Assembly: GCF_003219795.1 (NCBI RefSeq) | Contig: NZ_QJVC01000002.1 | Coordinates: forward strand, 124,001 to 188,000 | Direction of reading: 5' to 3' | Length of the DNA stretch: 64,000 bases | Origin: Arthrobacter psychrolactophilus | Lineage (GTDB): Bacteria > Actinomycetota > Actinomycetes > Actinomycetales > Micrococcaceae | Shown here: positions 57,585 through 64,000 of the stretch, piece by piece | Layout of the letters: each line of letters starts with the position of its first letter | Position numbering within the stretch: position 1 is the stretch's first letter | The notes under the pieces: model-generated | The model's input: only the letters and a program-made list of their open reading frames with translations | Database searches by the model: none | What the model was told of the DNA's origin: nothing | Made by a program: the position numbers and the translations under genes

Positions 57585-60038
57585 TCAGGGCTTTGAGCGC
57601 AGCATCTTGGCCACGGAGCGCACCGAAAGCGTCGGCATATAAGCCTGCGCCACGGCACCACCCATGGCCGGCAGCGACAACGGGTCCTGGTACATCAAAT
57701 ACCAGGACTCGTGCCGGGGCTTGAAGCGCTGCTTGAAGTTCGCCAGGGAGGCAAAGCCATAGACGGGTTCCAGGGTTCGGGCCAACAGGCCAAGGACCCG
57801 GCCCAGGCTGTTGTCTTGCTCCTGACTATTGGCTAGCGGGGATCCCGAGAGGGAAATATATTCCACGCTTTCCTTGAAGTGATTCACGGCCTCGGCAATC
57901 AAGAACTCCATGACGCCGTTGTAGGCTCCTGAATTGCGCCGCATGAAGTCCAGCGTCCAGCTCACCACCTGGCCGTGTGAATACACGGGGAGCCAGCTTG
58001 TCACGGCGTGGATTCGTCCCGTGTCATCGATGGCCAGGCAGAGCTGGACGTTCTCATCCTTGAGTTCCTCCAGGCCGCCTAAGGTGAAGCCCAATTCGGG
58101 CAGGGCCTGGCCCGAGACCCAGTCCTCGGAAATCTCATGAACCTGGGTGCGTTGCCCGCTGCTGAGCTGGCCGTAGCTGCTCCACTGCGCACTCACGCCC
58201 AACTTGCCGGCCTTGTTGACGGCCGTGCGAATGTTCTGCCAGTCCTTGCCTTTGAACTCCATGGTGCGCACATCCAAGATGGTCTCGGCGGCCACCGGGA
58301 CCTTTTTAAAGCCCCGCTCACACAGAGCCTCAACCGTCTCCTGCGCCACAGAATAAGAGGCCGGGGTCAAGGACTCTTGCGCGCAATAGTGGATGAACTC
58401 ATCCAGGGCCGCCGACATCTCCGAGGCCTCCCCGATGGGTCCGCCCACCGTGACGGCAACACCGTTGTGTTCCTGATAGGCAACCGCAACTGACTCCGTG
58501 GCGTTAAACCAGTACTGATTGCCGCTCCAGAGCGTCATCCACGACAACGATCCGCCGCCTCGGCGCACGAGCGCCTGGGCCTTCTCATGCTGGCCCTCCT
58601 CGCTGCGCCGAGCCCTGCTCAGGAAGACGGTCAAGATGCTCACACCGCTCACGAGCCACAGCAGCACGCCACCATAGCTAAAGATCAGTTCGGAAAAGAA
58701 GCCCCGCGGATAAACACTTTCCGCATAGCTGAACGGGAAGGGATACGGCAAGATCAACCGGGGAATGCTGGCGAACAAGCCCTTCATCCCGAGACGGCCG
58801 TGGTCGTTGTCCTCGAGCAGCCACACGAGCGCATACAGCCCCACGAGCACCAGGACCACTAGGGGAAGGAACACCGCGATGCGGCGACGGCACGCGGGAT
58901 CGGGATCCACCCGGAAATGGTGTCGCCCTGCCACCAGCAGCCCCGCGATGACCACAGGAACCAGCACCACGGGCAAGAGCTCCCACACCGACTCGTTGAT
59001 GTCGATGGTGCGGTGCCCGTGCCGAATCGGCATTCCGAGTCCGGCAAAGACTTGGAAGTAAAACGCCGAGATGACGCCGATCAGCAGGTGCGCATACACG
59101 GCAATCCACAGCGCCAAACGGTTTCCACGACGCAGCCCCTCCGCGCAGGCCAGCAGCAACACCATGGGCATGAGCGCCAGGAGATGACCGCTTGATCCCA
59201 GCAGCCCCAGATGCTCACCTGCCACATGGCATCCACCGGGCAAACAACCACCGCTGACCGGATCCTGAGTCGTGATCCACGTCCGCAGCACGGCCAGGGG
59301 CCCCTGCGGCACATGCGCCATGGCCGCCACAAGCGGCCCCACGGCAAAGACGGAGACAATCAAGGCCAGATTCGTGCGGACTTCCCGCGAGGTCGACCGG
59401 GCGATGCTGCCTGTTCCGAGTGCCGGAAGGGCGAGCTTGCCGATCACGAGCCCCACCACCACAGCCAGCAAGATCAACACGTGCTGTGCATGGCCAACAT
59501 AGACGCTGAGCATCACGGCGATGGCGAGCATGAGCACGCGCACACGCCGGCGCCACAGCAAGGCAATCCCCTGACTGGCGGCCATCAAGGCGCCGGCCGA
59601 GGCCGCGAACGGGCCCAGGAGTGTCGCCCGCTCAAAACCGTCAGGCATATCCAGCCCCACCCTGCTACTGACCGCCACCAAGGCACCATAAAGCACGACG
59701 GCGGTCACCTGGCTTGCGATGAACAAGACAGTCGCGCGCCAGGTCCCCACCATCACCTCGGCAAGTCCCAGCACCAGGCCCACCACGGCCACGCCCAGCA
59801 CCATGGACGCGGTGCTAGAGCTCAAGAGCACCGTGGTGAGAACATTCCACCAGCGCCCCTCGAGCAGATCGATACTCTGAAAACCCCACACTCGAGTGGG
59901 CAGATCCGCCAGGCGGCCCAGGAAACTTCCCGAGACCACATGCACCACGACGACGGCGACGATCAGTGTCGCCGTCAACGGCGCCTGAGCAATCGAGCGC
60001 ACCACGGTCCCCCACACGGCAGCGCCCGCATCCCTCAC
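57585..60038 (-). CDS. Rhomboid-like/DUF2156 protein (MprF-type lysyl/alanyl-lipid synthase candidate)
   Basis: 817 residues. Residues 20-200 look like a rhomboid-fold membrane domain: LLEGRWWNVLTTVLL, LGPFAASAGALMAA (degenerate GASG), and VGHAQHVLILLAVVV (degenerate His helix). Further helices reach about residue 470; the rest (490-790) is a DUF2156 domain (GNAT-like acyltransferase fold) as in the catalytic part of MprF/LysX, which transfers amino acids from tRNA to membrane lipids. WSGNQYWFNATESVAVAYQ and YISLSGSPLAN are domain motifs. The ATG overlaps the stop of the upstream esterase by 4 bases. Confidence 0.86.
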   Translation of the reverse strand: MRDAGAAVWGTVVRSIAQAPLTATLIVAVVVVHVVSGSFLGRLADLPTRVWGFQSIDLLEGRWWNVLTTVLLSSSTASMVLGVAVVGLVLGLAEVMVGTWRATVLFIASQVTAVVLYGALVAVSSRVGLDMPDGFERATLLGPFAASAGALMAASQGIALLWRRRVRVLMLAIAVMLSVYVGHAQHVLILLAVVVGLVIGKLALPALGTGSIARSTSREVRTNLALIVSVFAVGPLVAAMAHVPQGPLAVLRTWITTQDPVSGGCLPGGCHVAGEHLGLLGSSGHLLALMPMVLLLACAEGLRRGNRLALWIAVYAHLLIGVISAFYFQVFAGLGMPIRHGHRTIDINESVWELLPVVLVPVVIAGLLVAGRHHFRVDPDPACRRRIAVFLPLVVLVLVGLYALVWLLEDNDHGRLGMKGLFASIPRLILPYPFPFSYAESVYPRGFFSELIFSYGGVLLWLVSGVSILTVFLSRARRSEEGQHEKAQALVRRGGGSLSWMTLWSGNQYWFNATESVAVAYQEHNGVAVTVGGPIGEASEMSAALDEFIHYCAQESLTPASYSVAQETVEALCERGFKKVPVAAETILDVRTMEFKGKDWQNIRTAVNKAGKLGVSAQWSSYGQLSSGQRTQVHEISEDWVSGQALPELGFTLGGLEELKDENVQLCLAIDDTGRIHAVTSWLPVYSHGQVVSWTLDFMRRNSGAYNGVMEFLIAEAVNHFKESVEYISLSGSPLANSQEQDNSLGRVLGLLARTLEPVYGFASLANFKQRFKPRHESWYLMYQDPLSLPAMGGAVAQAYMPTLSVRSVAKMLRSKP

Positions 60039-61387
60039 AGGAGACCGATCCCGACAAAGGTAAAGGCCAGGCCCTTGGGGAGCGCAGCGTTGACCACGGA
60101 CCAGGAATGCCCGCCGGGGTAACTGGCCGACTCGATGGTCATCCCGGCCTGCCGCGCTGCCTTTTCAAGTATCTTCACATTGGCAGAATACTGTGCATCC
60201 TGGGCTCCCGCCGCAAACCAGCCCCGCACCAGCGGATATCTATTCTTAGCTAACAAGGTCAGTGGCACCTGAGCGTCGAAGGCTGCGGCATCTCCCTTGA
60301 AGGCCCGATCGATCGTGAGCTTCCGGTCAACCGTCAGGGCTGGCTCCTTTTCCGGGGAAACCGCCAGGAACGAGGAATAGACGTCAGGATGCCGCGTGAC
60401 CTGCTGCACCGCGCAGGTGCCCCCATAAGAGAAGCCACCGATGGCCCAGTGGGCGTGGTTGGTATCGGCATCAAGATGGGTCTTGATCCAGTTCGGCACG
60501 TCCTGTGCCATGTAACTATCCGCCTGCGCCAGCGAAGAATTCAAGCACATGGTGTTGGCCGAGGAACTGCCATTGGGATCGGGAATCACCACAATGGGCG
60601 CCACTCCCTCATGCCTGCTGGCATAGCTATCAAGGGTCTTGACCAGGTCCGAGGAGTGCAGCCACGCCTCCGGGGCGCCTGGTTGACCACTCACGAGCAC
60701 CAGAACAGGCAAGACGGGGCGCTGACTGGCGGCGTAGGCCGGAGGCAGGTACACCATGGCGTCTCGAGCCTGGAATCCCGAGACCAGACCCGGGATCTTC
60801 GTGGCAAACACGGTGCCAGCAGTTGGCAGATCCGCGGCGCCATGCCAGCGCGCGGAGACGGGCGTGGCCATGAAGTGGGAGCCAACGGCCAGCTGCATGC
60901 GCGGTGGCGCCGCCTCGGCTATCGCGATCGGCGGATTGAGCAACGACCCCACCGTGGGGTATTGGCCAAAGGAGGCATTGACCTGGATACCCACGAACAG
61001 GATGAGCACCACGGTCGCCACACACGCTAAGGAGCGCCGCACGGCGGAGGTGCGCCCACGTGCGCTGCGCCGACGACGCAAACCGCCTAACGCCGTCGTA
61101 CTTCCCAAGGTGAGAACCCACATCAGGAGGGCCAGATACAACACCATGGAGAAGGGCAGGTCTTCGGCCCACCAGAAGAAGACATGGATGACGGCCCAGC
61201 AGCTCAGGGCGCTCAGGGCCAGGGCGGCCATTGCCGTGATCACGGCGAAGATCCACCAGCGCAGCGATCGGCGCAGCAGCAGGAAAAGCACCGCGAGGGC
61301 GCCCAGCATGGCCGAGACTATCGGGACCGCTCCGCTGATCAGGCTCAGCTCATTCAACCAGTCCACGGGACCACCATATTCTCTCAA
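60035..61387 (-). CDS. Membrane-anchored esterase-family hydrolase
   Basis: 450 residues. Four predicted helices (about 19-38, 44-65, 80-98, 118-135) anchor a C-terminal alpha/beta hydrolase of the esterase/antigen-85 type, which would face outside. The nucleophile elbow is WAIGGFSYGGTCAV (Ser 320), the His is in YPGGHSWSVV (His 427); the acid is not certain. The DUF2156 gene downstream begins inside its stop codon (ATGA), so the two are made together; removal of amino acids from lipids or of acyl groups is a plausible hypothesis. Confidence 0.85.
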   Translation of the reverse strand: MREYGGPVDWLNELSLISGAVPIVSAMLGALAVLFLLLRRSLRWWIFAVITAMAALALSALSCWAVIHVFFWWAEDLPFSMVLYLALLMWVLTLGSTTALGGLRRRRSARGRTSAVRRSLACVATVVLILFVGIQVNASFGQYPTVGSLLNPPIAIAEAAPPRMQLAVGSHFMATPVSARWHGAADLPTAGTVFATKIPGLVSGFQARDAMVYLPPAYAASQRPVLPVLVLVSGQPGAPEAWLHSSDLVKTLDSYASRHEGVAPIVVIPDPNGSSSANTMCLNSSLAQADSYMAQDVPNWIKTHLDADTNHAHWAIGGFSYGGTCAVQQVTRHPDVYSSFLAVSPEKEPALTVDRKLTIDRAFKGDAAAFDAQVPLTLLAKNRYPLVRGWFAAGAQDAQYSANVKILEKAARQAGMTIESASYPGGHSWSVVNAALPKGLAFTFVGIGLL

Positions 61388-61508
61388 GGTGTTCCACGCA
61401 GTGATGTGGAAGCATTGTGAGATTAGTCCTCAGGGCTGGGTGTTAACCGAGAGCTAGCTGAGTGCGCGCCGGTTGCGGCATACGACGTGGGTCACACGGA
61501 TTGGGCGC

Positions 61509-61940
61509 TTAGCGCCAGGTGCCAACGCCTGTGTGCGGTCCGGCCTCAAGCCAGGACGACAAGCCAGCGTAAGCATCAAATTTCATCGCCAGGAGAACCT
61601 CTTCACCGTTGTATGACAAGGCCACAATAACTGTTCCCGGAGGGACACGGGTGAGCTCTTGTTCGGTGGGTTCGCGGCGGCCAAGCAAGGAGATTTTGCT
61701 CCGTGCCATGGTTTTGGACGGCAACGGGCTTAACGAAAAGAGCCGAAGCCACTCAAGGCCCGACTCCCGATAACGACAAACCCCCATTGCCCAACGATGA
61801 TTCGCTGAGCAAATGGAGGCGTCCACCGTGCCCAGGGCGCGCCGCAACATCATGCGGCGCACCCCGAACAGGCACAGTGTAATAACAACTAGCAGGAAAA
61901 TTCCCGCCAGTGCGATGAACGCGAATACGGCTTCGTTCAT
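61509..61940 (-). CDS. DUF2550 membrane-anchored protein
   Basis: 143-residue actinobacterial protein of unknown function with one N-terminal helix (AVFAFIALAGIFLLVVITLCL) and a soluble part with FSLSPLPSKTMARSKISLLGRREPTEQE (quoted partly: MARSKISLLGRREPTEQE) and GTVIVALSYNGEEVLLAM. This gene is typically found just after atpC, as here (10-base gap), and is likely on the same transcript as the ATP synthase. ATG 61940. Confidence 0.9.
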   Translation of the reverse strand: MNEAVFAFIALAGIFLLVVITLCLFGVRRMMLRRALGTVDASICSANHRWAMGVCRYRESGLEWLRLFSLSPLPSKTMARSKISLLGRREPTEQELTRVPPGTVIVALSYNGEEVLLAMKFDAYAGLSSWLEAGPHTGVGTWR

Positions 61941-61950
61941 CAATTGATTG

Positions 61951-62241
61951 CTAGCGAATCCCTGAGCCAGACGTTGCGCCGTCTTTCAACTGCGCGTTGT
62001 CTGCAACGATCACGACTCGGTTTTCATCAACCGAGAAGAAGCCACCGTCCACTTCAACAAAGAAGCGGGCTCCGTCGACAGGTGCAATCTCCAGCAAGCC
62101 CGGCGCCAAAACGGCGAGCAATGGAGCGTGACCGGCCAAAATACCGATCTCGCCTTCGCTGGTGAAACCCTTGACGAGGGTCGCTGCACCGGACCACACA
62201 GCGTGGTCCGCCGCGACGATTTCAACTTCGAGGTTAGCCAT
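61951..62241 (-). CDS. atpC: ATP synthase F1 epsilon subunit
   Basis: 96-residue central-stalk subunit. The beta-sandwich domain runs MANLEVEIVAADHAVWSGAA, GEIGILAGHAPLLAVLAPG and FFVEVDGGFFSVDENRVVIVAD. The C-terminal helical hairpin of Escherichia coli AtpC is missing, normal for actinobacteria. It starts 2 bases after atpD on the same strand. Confidence 0.96.
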   Translation of the reverse strand: MANLEVEIVAADHAVWSGAATLVKGFTSEGEIGILAGHAPLLAVLAPGLLEIAPVDGARFFVEVDGGFFSVDENRVVIVADNAQLKDGATSGSGIR

Positions 62242-62243
62242 GA

Positions 62244-63752
<1,509 letters not shown>

Positions 63753-64000
63753 CTAAGACGCGTTGAGCGCATCTGCGCCCGCAACAATCTCGGAGAGCTC
63801 CTGCGTAATCTCAGCCTGGCGGGCGTTGTTACGAAGACGCGTGTACTTCTTGATCAGATCGCTGGCGTTATCGCCGGCAGACTTCATAGCCCGCTGACGT
63901 GCCGCGAGCTCGGAAGCTGCGGCCTGCAACAATGCTGAGAAGATGCGAGACTCGATGTACCGCGGCAACAAGGCGTCAAGGACGTCTTCAGCCTGCGGTT
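63753..64000 (-). CDS. atpG: ATP synthase F1 gamma subunit (C-terminal part only)
   Basis: The last 82 codons of the gamma subunit, cut by the right edge of the window. The ending [20 protein letters not shown] and [20 protein letters not shown] is the highly conserved C-terminal helix that rotates inside the alpha/beta ring. Followed on the minus strand by atpD after 51 bases. Confidence 0.96.
   Translation of the reverse strand, partial: PQAEDVLDALLPRYIESRIFSALLQAAASELAARQRAMKSAGDNASDLIKKYTRLRNNARQAEITQELSEIVAGADALNAS

Noticed and set aside
57600-59980. Active rhomboid protease in the N-terminal part of the DUF2156 protein
   Set aside because: The GASG motif is degenerate (AASAGA) and the His helix is altered, so proteolysis is unlikely; only the fold is suggested.

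Overview
The window is high-GC chromosomal DNA from an actinobacterium. It looks like the Micrococcaceae (Arthrobacter-like), an inference from gene content and style: the mismatch endonuclease NucS, DUF3039, DUF2550 next to atpC, DUF2017 beside clpS, the murI / MBL hydrolase / rph / rdgB block known from actinobacteria, many ATGA gene overlaps, and many genes whose -10 box (TANNNT) lies only 6-7 nt before the start codon, as expected for leaderless mRNAs. I see no insertion sequence, phage gene, CRISPR array, plasmid origin or rRNA. It reads as ordinary core plus accessory chromosome.

Layout. 1-3024: end of a Bcp peroxiredoxin, a DUF523 gene, tRNA-Leu(UAG) on the minus strand and an orphan lipoprotein oligopeptide-type binding protein. 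3158-9433: malate:quinone oxidoreductase, an AcrB-type RND pump and an MFS exporter. 9584-14709: flavin monooxygenase-like gene with its MarR regulator, an M20 peptidase, an FAH-family hydrolase, GtrA and a DUF1540 protein. 14805-20751: a tight minus-strand operon nrtR-nadA-nadB-nadC-cysteine desulfurase, headed by a near-perfect palindrome that is probably the NrtR operator. 20962-32599: amino-acid permease, hydrolase, MFS, sbcD-sbcC, aquaporin with two DUF202 genes, ADP-ribosylglycohydrolase, DUF4395. 32665-36643: exonuclease-BRCT fusion, a GntR/ABC/permease operon, DedA. 36792-41675: rdgB, rph, a small membrane protein, an MBL hydrolase, murI, DUF2017, clpS. 41713-43687: pncB-pncA, the NAD salvage pair. 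43847-50568: an SSL2-type helicase, DUF3039, nagB, an ABC exporter and a CnoX/YbbN-like protein. 50676-61387: a 720-residue bipartite membrane protein, an AI-2E-family transporter, a hydrolase, nucS, nagA and an MprF-like protein paired with a membrane esterase. 61509-64000: DUF2550 and the end of the ATP synthase operon (atpC, atpD, part of atpG).

Themes. NAD metabolism is heavily represented: de novo synthesis with its own regulator and Fe-S supply, salvage (pncB, pncA), and an ADP-ribosyl hydrolase. Amino-sugar catabolism is split between nagB and nagA 10 kb apart. Genome maintenance is represented by sbcCD, nucS, the exonuclease-BRCT protein, rdgB and the helicase.

Most notable non-coding observations: four long, nearly perfect inverted repeats, each in the gap between convergent transcription units and three of them sharing a GCGAAAA-type core; a set of about ten predicted leaderless promoters, including clpS and pncB firing divergently from a 37-bp gap; and candidate operators at nrtR, nagB and the GntR operon. 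The best candidates for under-described biology are the 720-residue protein with an internal signal-peptide-like segment, the rhomboid-like/DUF2156 protein translationally coupled to a membrane esterase, and the intergenic palindrome family. Start codons quoted are my choices from ribosome-binding sites, leaderless -10 boxes or family length, and may be off by one candidate.
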